Shown: positions 1 through 5,931 of the stretch, piece after piece
How the letters are laid out: every line of letters starts with the position of its first letter
Position numbering within the stretch: the first letter of the stretch is position 1
DNA from: Campylobacterota bacterium
Lineage (GTDB): Bacteria > Campylobacterota > Campylobacteria > Campylobacterales > JAADDG01
Assembly: GCA_013154075.1 (NCBI GenBank)
Contig: JAADDG010000035.1
Span: 1-9,146, forward strand
Reading direction: 5' to 3'
Length of the DNA: 9,146 bases
The notes under the pieces: generated by a model
Database searches by the model: none
What the model saw: only the letters and a program-made list of their open reading frames with translations
What the model was told of the DNA's origin: nothing
Translations under genes and position numbers: made by a program

Positions 1-139
1 GATGCTTTTTAAAGCTCCTCTTTTTGAAGATTTTAAAGAGACGGCTTTTAGATATTTTGATACGGAGACCTTTTATGAAAAAATTGACCCAGATTATATC
101 ATTTCTCGTTTTGATGATTTTCTTAAGCGCTTGCGTTAA
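1..139 (+). CDS. RluA/RluD-family pseudouridine synthase, C-terminal end (5' partial)
   Basis: An open frame enters from the left edge (first complete codon at position 2) and stops at TAA 137-139, giving the last 45 residues of a protein. The tail contains LFKAPLFEDF, which resembles the C-terminal strand of RluA/RluD-type 23S rRNA or tRNA uridine-to-pseudouridine isomerases, where a short aliphatic-Ala-Pro-Leu segment follows the catalytic domain. The catalytic HRLD-type motif lies outside the window, so enzyme class and target uridine cannot be checked. Gene order supports the call: from memory, a pseudouridine synthase gene precedes the FN3 lipoprotein gene in Campylobacter jejuni (Cj1280c, Cj1279c). 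The last 65 bases also encode, in another frame, the signal peptide of the next gene. The ATG at position 2 is probably an internal methionine codon. Confidence 0.7.
   Translation, partial: MLFKAPLFEDFKETAFRYFDTETFYEKIDPDYIISRFDDFLKRLR
64..68 (+). promoter_or_regulatory. Ribosome binding site deciding the lipoprotein start
   Basis: GGAGA lies six bases before the ATG at 75. The frame is open further upstream to a TTG at 24, but that start would add 17 charged residues in front of a perfect lipoprotein signal peptide. Both the Shine-Dalgarno match and the signal peptide therefore favour the ATG at 75. The site lies inside the coding sequence of the preceding gene. Confidence 0.75.
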
Positions 140-1322
140 ACCAAGCTCCATTATAAGACCCGAAGCGGTTTCAATAGATGACTCTTTACCGCCTGTTACG
201 GGGCTTAAAGCCATTAGCGATATGACGCAGGTTGCTTTGGAGTGGAAACCCAATTATGCAGATTATGTTGAAGGTTATAGCATATATAGAGCGGTGGGGG
301 ATCCGAGTGCGGAATTTTTAAGAATAGCTCATATAAAAAATAGATACGCATCTCATTATGTGGATAAGGGTTTGGAGCCGAGCACTACCTATTTTTATAG
401 AGTTAGTCTTTTTACCAAAAACGATATAGAATCTCCTCCAAGTGAGACTCTAAAGGTGGTTACCAAACCGAGACTCGAATCGGTTCCTTTCGTAAAAGCT
501 ATAGGAGGACTTGCAAATCAAATAAAAATTCTTTGGAGACCACATCCAAATCCCAAAGTAGTCTCCTATATAATAGAAAGAAGAGAAGCGGGAGAGGATA
601 AATGGAAGAAAATAGATGAGGTTGAAGGAAGATTGAATGCCGAGTATATCGATAGAGATGTCGATGAAAATAAAATTTATTACTATAGAGTTAAAGTCAA
701 AACTTATGACGGTGTAATTTCCAAACCTTCCAAAGAGGTAAAAGCAAATACCAAACCTTTGCCAAGGACCGTTACGGGACTTAAAGCCACTACGAATCTA
801 CCAAGAGAGATAAAGCTTACTTGGGATCCTAACCCTGAAAAAGATATAGCTTATTATAAAATATATAGAAATCTTTTGATAAAAGATATTTTTAGGCCAA
901 TAGGAAAAAGTACGACTACCGAATATGTGGATAAGATTAAGAAAGATGGAGCCGTATATTACTATAAAGTGACGGCGGTTGATAAGGACGGGCTTGAGTC
1001 CTTGATGCAAGATAGACCCGTTATGGGTAAGACGCTTGATAAACCGAAGCCTCCGAAAATCACTTATGCCACGGTTGTAGGCACAACGGCCAATATCGAG
1101 TGGACTCCGATGGATGATAGAGCGGTTAGCTATATCGTTATAAAGAGTTTTAGAGACGGGCTTAAATTTAGAAGAATCAAATTTACGGATATTAAATCAA
1201 ATAGTTTTGTAGATAGAAGTTTAAAACCGGGAATCGATTATAAATTTAGAGTTATGGCGGTGGATAGGTACGGCATAGAGTCCGAGCCGAGCGAAAAAGT
1301 GGTTTTGAGAGTGAAAGAGTAG
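75..1322 (+). CDS. flpA: Fibronectin type III domain lipoprotein, FlpA-like
   Basis: This 415-residue protein starts with a lipoprotein signal peptide: MKK, a hydrophobic core and lipobox LSAC with Cys20 as the lipidated residue. Four FN3 repeats follow, at about 38-131, 134-226, 230-322 and 326-414. Each has the strand-B/C pattern ending in a tryptophan (LEWKP, ILWRP, LTWDP, IEWTP), the Y-x-I-Y/E-R strand and the late YYYRV or YKFRV strand. Length, architecture and position match C. jejuni FlpA (Cj1279c, from memory), an outer-surface adhesin that binds host fibronectin. Residues 154-162 read WRPHPNPKV, close to the fibronectin-binding nonapeptide reported for FlpA domain 2. The gene abuts trmB with no spacer and heads a set containing ftsE, ftsX and an EnvC-like gene, so a role in envelope or division structure is an alternative to adhesion. 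The family call is secure; the biological role is inferred. Confidence 0.85.
   Translation: MKKLTQIISFLVLMIFLSACVKPSSIIRPEAVSIDDSLPPVTGLKAISDMTQVALEWKPNYADYVEGYSIYRAVGDPSAEFLRIAHIKNRYASHYVDKGLEPSTTYFYRVSLFTKNDIESPPSETLKVVTKPRLESVPFVKAIGGLANQIKILWRPHPNPKVVSYIIERREAGEDKWKKIDEVEGRLNAEYIDRDVDENKIYYYRVKVKTYDGVISKPSKEVKANTKPLPRTVTGLKATTNLPREIKLTWDPNPEKDIAYYKIYRNLLIKDIFRPIGKSTTTEYVDKIKKDGAVYYYKVTAVDKDGLESLMQDRPVMGKTLDKPKPPKITYATVVGTTANIEWTPMDDRAVSYIVIKSFRDGLKFRRIKFTDIKSNSFVDRSLKPGIDYKFRVMAVDRYGIESEPSEKVVLRVKE
195..213 (+). repeat. Direct repeat, copy 1 (FN3 domain 1)
   Basis: GTTACGGGGCTTAAAGCCA encodes VTGLKA at the start of FN3 domain 1. It matches the copy at 771-789 in 18 of 19 bases and in the same codon phase. 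Confidence 0.7.
771..789 (+). repeat. Direct repeat, copy 2 (FN3 domain 3)
   Basis: GTTACGGGACTTAAAGCCA encodes VTGLKA at the start of FN3 domain 3. It lies exactly 576 bases (192 codons, two FN3 domains) downstream of copy 1. Recombination between the copies would remove two domains and keep the frame. Confidence 0.7.
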
Positions 1323-2492
1323 ATGCCAAACATTCAAATTTCCACGATAGAGAATCTCTCTTTCCCTTTTAAAAAAGAGGGGTACTTTTTCTACCCCCTT
1401 GCAAAGAGTTCGGATAATAAAGAGAGTATTCTTTTGGTCTCTTTCGAAGATAAAAAATTTACGTTTATCGTAAAAAAGAGAGAAAAAGACGTACTTATAA
1501 AAGCCGATAAAATTACAAACGTAATTCCTATAGCCGTTATCCAAAAGGCTCTCTCTATTCTCGCTAAAGAGAGTGGGGCCGAGATATTCTATTCAAATGT
1601 TGAGAGTAGAAAAACAAAAAAGGCCAAAATATCTCCATATTTTAAAGATATAAACTATTTTTATAATGAATTTAAAAACGATAGAGATATTTTGGTTGAA
1701 GTCGGTTTTGGAAGCGGAAGGCATCTTTTGTATCAGGCTTTGAAAAATCCGAATTCCTTAATAATAGGGCTCGAGATTCACAGACCCTCTATAGATCAGG
1801 TTTTGAGACGTTTGGAGGTGGAGGGGATAAAAAACGTTTTGGTTGTTAATTATGACGCTCGGATATTTTTGGAGTTTTTACCTTCAAACAGCGTAAGCAA
1901 AATTTTCGTTCATTTTCCGGTTCCTTGGGATAAAAAGCCTCATAGAAGAGTAATTTGCGAAGATTTTATAAACGAGAGTATCAGAGTTTTAAAAAAGGAC
2001 GGGAGTTTGGAGCTTAGGACCGATAGCGACAACTATTTTAAATACTCTTTTGAGCTCTTTTTGAATCTTAACAAAAGCTCTATGGAAATTTATAAAAATA
2101 GAGATCTTGAAGTGAGTAGTAAATATGAGGATAGATGGAGGAGGTTAAATAAAAATATTTATGATTTAATCTTTAAAAATGAAGAAATTTCTAAAGAAAA
2201 GGAGAAGATGCCTCCGTTGGACTTTGAAAAATCGATTTTATTTAGTAAAATAAAGGCCAAATTTAAAAAAGAGAAAATTTTAGAGAAAGACTTTTTTATA
2301 CATTTTGAAAATCTTTATGAAATAGATAAGGAAGAGGGACTTTTGAAGATTAGTTTGGGAGCTTATCAAAAGAGCGAGCATCTATATCTTCTTATAAGTA
2401 AAGAAGGTATGGAGTATATCCCTTCTAATATTTTGCCCTCATATGCGAATTTGAAAGCTCATAATAAATTGAAAGAGTGGTTATATGGATAA
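1323..2492 (+). CDS. trmB: tRNA (guanine-N7)-methyltransferase TrmB, long form
   Basis: This 389-residue protein is a SAM-dependent enzyme of the family that forms m7G46 in the tRNA variable loop. The Rossmann-type core lies at about 120-245. It shows the SAM motif EVGFGSG (126-132), the acidic residue of motif II in GLEIHRP (E151), VVNYDA (174-179), the family block HFPVPWDKKPHRR (197-209) and LRTDSDNY (231-238). The usual FPDPW motif is FPVPW, so the aspartate numbered 144 in E. coli is Val200 here. Usual TrmB proteins have roughly 210-240 residues; this one carries an N-terminal extension of about 110 and a C-terminal extension of about 140 residues of unknown function. From memory, long TrmB proteins are typical of Campylobacter and relatives. 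The ATG follows the flpA stop directly, and the end overlaps ftsE by 8 bases. Family confidence is high; activity is less certain because of the altered motif. Confidence 0.9.
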   Translation: MPNIQISTIENLSFPFKKEGYFFYPLAKSSDNKESILLVSFEDKKFTFIVKKREKDVLIKADKITNVIPIAVIQKALSILAKESGAEIFYSNVESRKTKKAKISPYFKDINYFYNEFKNDRDILVEVGFGSGRHLLYQALKNPNSLIIGLEIHRPSIDQVLRRLEVEGIKNVLVVNYDARIFLEFLPSNSVSKIFVHFPVPWDKKPHRRVICEDFINESIRVLKKDGSLELRTDSDNYFKYSFELFLNLNKSSMEIYKNRDLEVSSKYEDRWRRLNKNIYDLIFKNEEISKEKEKMPPLDFEKSILFSKIKAKFKKEKILEKDFFIHFENLYEIDKEEGLLKISLGAYQKSEHLYLLISKEGMEYIPSNILPSYANLKAHNKLKEWLYG

Positions 2493-3159
2493 GATAATAG
2501 TACATGCGCAAAATTTACATCTCTCTTACAAAAAGGGAGAGCCCGTTATAAAAAACAGCTCTTTTTCGATTCACAAAAACGATTTCGTATTCATAACCGG
2601 AAAGAGCGGTAGCGGTAAATCTACGCTTATTAGATCTTTGTACGGCGAGCTTCCTTTGGAGAAGGGAAGTTTGAACGTATGCGGAATAGATTTGCAAAAT
2701 GTCGGAAAACAGAAATTAAACGTTCTTAGAAAACATATCGGAGTTATTTTTCAAGATTACAAACTGATCAAAGAGTGGACGGTAGAGAAAAACGTAATGC
2801 TTCCTTTGATGATAGCGGGATATTCTAAAAACGTCTGCACGATGCAGGCGCATAAACTTCTAAAACACGTAAAATTGCTTCACAAAGCCGATAAATATCC
2901 TCTTGAATTAAGCGGTGGAGAGCAGCAAAGAATCGCTATAGCAAGAGCGTTGGCTCACAATCCCCTTTTGATCTTAGCGGACGAACCCACCGGAAACTTG
3001 GATGAGTATTCGAGCGAAGTGATATGGGATCTTTTAAAAGGAGCCCATCACCATTTGGGAACTACGATAGTTATCGTAACGCATAAAATTCCTTCAACTT
3101 TAGGGATAAATTACAGACACTATTTTCTTGACGGAGGGGTTATAAATGAAGTCTCTTAA
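2485..3159 (+). CDS. ftsE: Cell division ABC transporter ATP-binding protein FtsE
   Basis: This 224-residue cytoplasmic ATPase pairs with FtsX at the division site and drives, by ATP hydrolysis, conformational control of periplasmic peptidoglycan hydrolases rather than transport. All ABC motifs are present: Walker A GKSGSGKST (39-47), Q-loop Gln90 in VIFQDYKLI, signature LSGGEQQR (142-149), Walker B LLILADE with catalytic Glu167, D-loop GNLD (170-173) and switch His200 in IVTH. The length is that of E. coli FtsE. The ATG lies inside the last codons of trmB (8-base overlap), and the gene overlaps ftsX by 14 bases, so FtsE and FtsX are probably made by coupled translation. The adjacent FtsX-type membrane protein and EnvC-like gene separate it from LolD and MacB-type ATPases, which have similar motifs. 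Confidence 0.93.
   Translation: MDKIIVHAQNLHLSYKKGEPVIKNSSFSIHKNDFVFITGKSGSGKSTLIRSLYGELPLEKGSLNVCGIDLQNVGKQKLNVLRKHIGVIFQDYKLIKEWTVEKNVMLPLMIAGYSKNVCTMQAHKLLKHVKLLHKADKYPLELSGGEQQRIAIARALAHNPLLILADEPTGNLDEYSSEVIWDLLKGAHHHLGTTIVIVTHKIPSTLGINYRHYFLDGGVINEVS
3133..3139 (+). promoter_or_regulatory. Strong ribosome binding site of ftsX inside ftsE
   Basis: GGAGGGG lies six bases before the ftsX ATG at 3146 and is embedded in the last codons of ftsE. It is the strongest purine-rich site among the overlapping genes of this operon and fixes the ftsX start despite the 14-base overlap. Confidence 0.7.
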
Positions 3160-3961
3160 GAATCATATCTCGGTAATAATTCCCCTCTTTATTTTGCTTT
3201 TTAGTTTCGAGTTTGCGGTAATGCTTGATAGAGTGGTGAAAAATTATGAAGAGAATCTTTTTAACGACTACTCCATCGTAATAGCCTCTATGAGCAAGCT
3301 TGATGAGGAGAATTTGAAAAAGGAGATACCTCTTATAAAAAAACTTGAGCCGTTATCTACGAAAAAAGTTATAGATAAATTCAAAAACGATTTTTCTCCG
3401 GCCAATTTGGCTTATCTTAGAAGCTCTTTACCGAAATTTTACAGTGTCAAACTAAAATATCCGCCGGATGAAAAGACTTTGGAGGAAATAGAGAAAAAAT
3501 TAAGATCCATACCTTCCATAACGAAGGTGGAGACTTTCGAGAAATCCTATACCAAAATTTATATGATGCTCAATTTCTCAAAAGTTATTTCAAATATATT
3601 TACGATATTTATCTTTATTATCAGTATTTTGCTTATTTTCAAACAGATGGAGATTTGGACGCTGGAACATCAGGAGAGAATGTATATTATGGGGCTTTTT
3701 GGATCTCCTTTTTGGATGAAGAGCGCGGTTTTATATAAACTTGTTTTTATAGATTCCATTATCAGTGCCGTTGGAGTAGGGCTCTTTTTCTATTTCGTTC
3801 CCAAAACTCAAAAGTTTCAAGAGATTATGAAAAGTATCGGTTTGGATTTTAGCGGTTTTAGACTTCTTGACGATATGAGCCTTCTTCTTGGAATCAGTAT
3901 ATTTATAACCATTTTTTCGGTAACTTTGGTAATTTTGAGACAAAGAACAGAGCTAAGATGA
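3146..3961 (+). CDS. ftsX: Cell division protein FtsX
   Basis: This 271-residue inner-membrane protein is the permease-like partner of FtsE. It has the FtsX topology: one N-terminal membrane segment (about 8-27), a periplasmic domain (about 28-142) and three C-terminal segments (about 147-167, 193-218 and 244-264), ending in a basic cytoplasmic tail. In E. coli the periplasmic domain recruits EnvC. Here the gene directly downstream encodes an EnvC-like coiled-coil protein, which supports the same partnership. The protein is shorter than E. coli FtsX (about 350 residues), mainly because it lacks the long cytoplasmic N-terminus. The sequence itself is poorly conserved, so the call rests on topology, length and position after ftsE. 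The stop overlaps the next start as ATGA. Confidence 0.88.
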   Translation: MKSLKNHISVIIPLFILLFSFEFAVMLDRVVKNYEENLFNDYSIVIASMSKLDEENLKKEIPLIKKLEPLSTKKVIDKFKNDFSPANLAYLRSSLPKFYSVKLKYPPDEKTLEEIEKKLRSIPSITKVETFEKSYTKIYMMLNFSKVISNIFTIFIFIISILLIFKQMEIWTLEHQERMYIMGLFGSPFWMKSAVLYKLVFIDSIISAVGVGLFFYFVPKTQKFQEIMKSIGLDFSGFRLLDDMSLLLGISIFITIFSVTLVILRQRTELR

Positions 3962-5151
3962 AAAAAGTCTTCGCTTGTTTGGCTTTGGTAGCCTCGGTTA
4001 TCTCTTTAAACTGCGCTTCGATAGATAAAAAGATAGAGGCTAAAAAGAGGGATTTGCAAAAGAAAGAGAGAGAGTCCAAAATTGTGGCTTCGAGACTTTA
4101 TAGAATAGCCGACAAAATTATGGACGAGCAAAAAAAGTTGGCTTCTATAAAAGAGCAGATCTCCAAACTACAAGAGAATATAGCGGAACAAAAGAGTATT
4201 TACGAATTAAAAAAAAAAGAACTCCACGATTTACAAAACTCTACGAAAAAACTTATAAAGACCAAAAAAGAGCTTGAAAGAAAACTTATAGACATAGTTT
4301 CCAAAAATTTCGCTTTGACGATTATCTCTTCGGGAAGCGGATATGCCGACAGTCCCGAGAGTATAATGGCCGATGAGACTTTCAAAGTGATTACGGCTAT
4401 GACTAAAAAGGAGTTTTCCAAACTAAAAGAGGCCTATAAAAAGATAGTTCAAAAAATAGAAAATTATCAAAAGGAAATTAAAGGTATTCAAAAATATATC
4501 TCCGTTTTGGAAGCTAAAAAGGATAAGTTGAAAAGACTTAGAAAAAAAGAGCAAAAAATCATAGCCGATTTGGAAAAAGAGAAAAGAAAATATAAAGACA
4601 AACTTATAGCTATTCAAAAAGAGCAGGATTTCATCAGAAAAACACTTGAGAAATTGAATATCCTAAAGGTTAAAAAAGAAGAGGAGAAAAAAAAGAATCT
4701 TTTGAATTCTCAGACGGTAAGGCGTATAGGTTCCTCCTATCAAGAATCAAAAACTATTGCATATAGAGGTGAAAAGACTATAGCTCCTCTTAAGAAATTT
4801 GTGGTAAAAAGGAAGTTTGGAAACTATTACGATCCTATCTATAAAATGAAGATTTTTAACGAATCGGTGATTTTAAAACCGGTAGGTGACGATAGGAGAG
4901 TAAGAAATATTTTAGACGGCAAAGTGGTTTTTGCCAAAGATACCCCTATGCTCGATAAAGTTGTGGTGATAGAGCACGACAACGGACTACATACTATTTA
5001 CGCTCATATATCTAAAATCTCCCCCACTTTGAAAGTGGGCAAAAAGATAAAAAAGGGAGTGGTTATAGGCAAAGTGGATAACGAGCTCTCTTTGGAAGTG
5101 ACTCAGAAAAATTTTCACATAGATCCTCTCGAGCTTATTAGAGTAAATTGA
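3958..5151 (+). CDS. EnvC-like periplasmic coiled-coil protein with degenerate LytM/M23 domain
   Basis: This 397-residue exported protein has a signal peptide at about 1-20 and Lys/Glu-rich heptad-like coiled coil at about 22-115 and 150-248. The break between the two coils is at about 117-147. A C-terminal LytM (M23-type) domain spans about 280-397. The LytM fold is recognisable from DGKVVFA (320-326), VVVIEHDNGLHTIYAHIS (335-352), KVGKKIKKGVVIGKV (359-373) and LEV (379-381). The zinc ligands of active M23 endopeptidases are missing: the HxH motif is replaced by Glu376-Leu-Ser378, and the first His site reads FNESV (Asn301). The protein is therefore expected not to cut peptidoglycan but to activate an amidase, as E. 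coli EnvC does under FtsEX control. It is joined to ftsX by an ATGA overlap. Cys19 (SLNC) is a poor lipobox, so a soluble protein is more likely than a lipoprotein. Confidence 0.88.
   Translation: MKKVFACLALVASVISLNCASIDKKIEAKKRDLQKKERESKIVASRLYRIADKIMDEQKKLASIKEQISKLQENIAEQKSIYELKKKELHDLQNSTKKLIKTKKELERKLIDIVSKNFALTIISSGSGYADSPESIMADETFKVITAMTKKEFSKLKEAYKKIVQKIENYQKEIKGIQKYISVLEAKKDKLKRLRKKEQKIIADLEKEKRKYKDKLIAIQKEQDFIRKTLEKLNILKVKKEEEKKKNLLNSQTVRRIGSSYQESKTIAYRGEKTIAPLKKFVVKRKFGNYYDPIYKMKIFNESVILKPVGDDRRVRNILDGKVVFAKDTPMLDKVVVIEHDNGLHTIYAHISKISPTLKVGKKIKKGVVIGKVDNELSLEVTQKNFHIDPLELIRVN
4209..4218 (+). repeat. A10 homopolymer inside the EnvC-like gene
   Basis: Ten consecutive adenines encode part of LKKK in the first coiled coil. 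Tracts of this length can cause polymerase slippage. A second run of eight adenines lies at 4687-4694 in the same gene. Confidence 0.9.
5023..5039 (+). repeat. Perfect 17-base inverted repeat near the end of the EnvC-like gene
   Basis: CCCACTTTGAAAGTGGG can fold into a six- to seven-base-pair stem with a tiny loop, about 110 bases before the stop codon. It encodes PTLKVG in the LytM domain. It lacks a following U tract and so is not a standard terminator; it may be chance or an RNA-stability element. Confidence 0.4.
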
Positions 5152-5163
5152 GAAAAATTTTAG

Positions 5164-5169
5164 TACAAT
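5164..5169 (+). promoter_or_regulatory. Candidate internal promoter (-10 box) for pyrH and downstream genes
   Basis: The 51-base gap between 5152 and 5202 is the largest in the operon. It contains TACAAT, a five-of-six match to TATAAT, preceded by an AT-rich stretch. No -35 box is seen at the right spacing, which is normal for Campylobacterota sigma-70 promoters. Transcription would begin near 5175-5177 and give a leader of about 27 bases starting AUUUUUA or similar. This is inference from one hexamer. Confidence 0.45.
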
Positions 5170-5192
5170 ATGCAAATTTTTATTACAGCATA

Positions 5193-5197
5193 GGGAG
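5193..5197 (+). promoter_or_regulatory. Ribosome binding site selecting the GTG start of pyrH
   Basis: GGGAG lies five bases before the GTG at 5203. The only nearby ATG (5201-5203) is in another frame and is followed at once by TGA, so GTG is the usable start of the pyrH frame. Confidence 0.7.
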
Positions 5198-5202
5198 TAG
5201 AT

Positions 5203-5931
5203 GTGAGCAAACGGATACTTGTGAAATTTTCCGGAGAAGCGTTGGCCAATAAAGACGGACACGGTATAGACACTTCCGTTTTGAAATATATAGCGGAAGA
5301 GATAAAAGAGCTTGTAGAGGAGGGTGTTCAAGTAGGTATCGTAGTTGGCGGAGGAAATATAATTAGAGGTGTAAACGCCTCTAAAGACGGTATTATAAGA
5401 AGAACCTCCGCAGATCATATGGGAATGCTCGCTACGGTTATAAATGCGGTTGCGATGCAGGAGGCTTTGGAGCATTTCGGGCTTAAAGTCAGAGTCCAAA
5501 GTGCAATCAAGATGCAAGAGATTTGCGAGCCGTTTTTGGTAAGAAGAGCTCAAAGACATCTTGAGAAGGGTAGAGTGGTGATTTTCGCCGCGGGAACGGG
5601 CAATCCCTTTTTTACTACCGATACGGCGGCTACTTTGAGAGCCGTGGAGATAGGTGCGAGTCTTTTGATCAAAGCCACCAAAGTGGATGGAGTATACGAT
5701 AAAGATCCGATGAAGTACAAAGATGCCAAAAAAATTCCCGTTTTATCTTATGAGATGGCTTTGGAGGATAATATAAAAGTCATGGATGACACCGCAATCG
5801 CTTTGGCCAAAGATAATTCTCTTCCGATAGTGGTTTGCGATATGTTTCAAAAGGGAAATTTGAAAAGAATCATAGAGGGGGACTACTCCTCATGCTCGAT
5901 AGTAAAAAAATTAAATGAGGGAGATTCGTAG
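5203..5931 (+). CDS. pyrH: UMP kinase PyrH
   Basis: This 242-residue cytosolic enzyme of the amino-acid-kinase fold phosphorylates UMP to UDP with ATP, an essential step towards UTP and CTP. Diagnostic segments are VKFSGEAL (7-14), VVGGGNIIRG (47-56), the UMP-binding DHMGMLAT (71-78), GTGNPFFTTDTAA (131-143) and the ATP-side KATKVDGVYDKDP (157-169). The length equals that of E. coli PyrH (241). The start is GTG, with GGGAG five bases upstream. A possible promoter just before the gene suggests expression partly independent of the division genes upstream. The stop is followed directly by the rpoZ start. Confidence 0.96.
   Translation: MSKRILVKFSGEALANKDGHGIDTSVLKYIAEEIKELVEEGVQVGIVVGGGNIIRGVNASKDGIIRRTSADHMGMLATVINAVAMQEALEHFGLKVRVQSAIKMQEICEPFLVRRAQRHLEKGRVVIFAAGTGNPFFTTDTAATLRAVEIGASLLIKATKVDGVYDKDPMKYKDAKKIPVLSYEMALEDNIKVMDDTAIALAKDNSLPIVVCDMFQKGNLKRIIEGDYSSCSIVKKLNEGDS

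Noticed and set aside
24..74. Upstream TTG start for the FN3 lipoprotein
   Set aside because: It would put 17 mostly charged residues ahead of a canonical lipoprotein signal peptide, whereas the ATG at 75 has a well-placed GGAGA.
1379..1397. Hairpin GGGGTA/TACCCC with a T-rich loop just inside trmB, considered as an attenuator
   Set aside because: It has only six base pairs within well-supported coding sequence, no U tract after it and no leader peptide. The alternative pairing with the upstream CTCTTT is weak.
1221..1544. Minus-strand open frame of 107 codons across the flpA/trmB junction
   Set aside because: It is antisense to two clear genes, with Phe- and Tyr-rich low-information sequence and no known motif; other minus-strand frames in the window have the same character.
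4012..4014. Cys19 of the EnvC-like protein as a lipoprotein attachment site
   Set aside because: The sequence SLNC has Asn at the position before Cys, where lipoproteins have Gly, Ala or Ser. An ordinary signal peptidase I cut just after it is more likely.
5023..5039. CCCACTTTGAAAGTGGG as an intrinsic terminator before pyrH
   Set aside because: The stem is followed by an A-rich rather than U-rich stretch on the plus strand and lies inside coding sequence. On the minus strand the following T run is weak and there is no minus-strand gene to end.
4987..5559. Minus-strand open frame of 190 codons across the end of the EnvC-like gene and the start of pyrH
   Set aside because: It lies antisense to two strongly supported genes, shows no recognisable domain, is rich in Phe, Tyr and Ser as expected of the complement of purine-rich coding DNA, and has no convincing ribosome binding site or transcription context.
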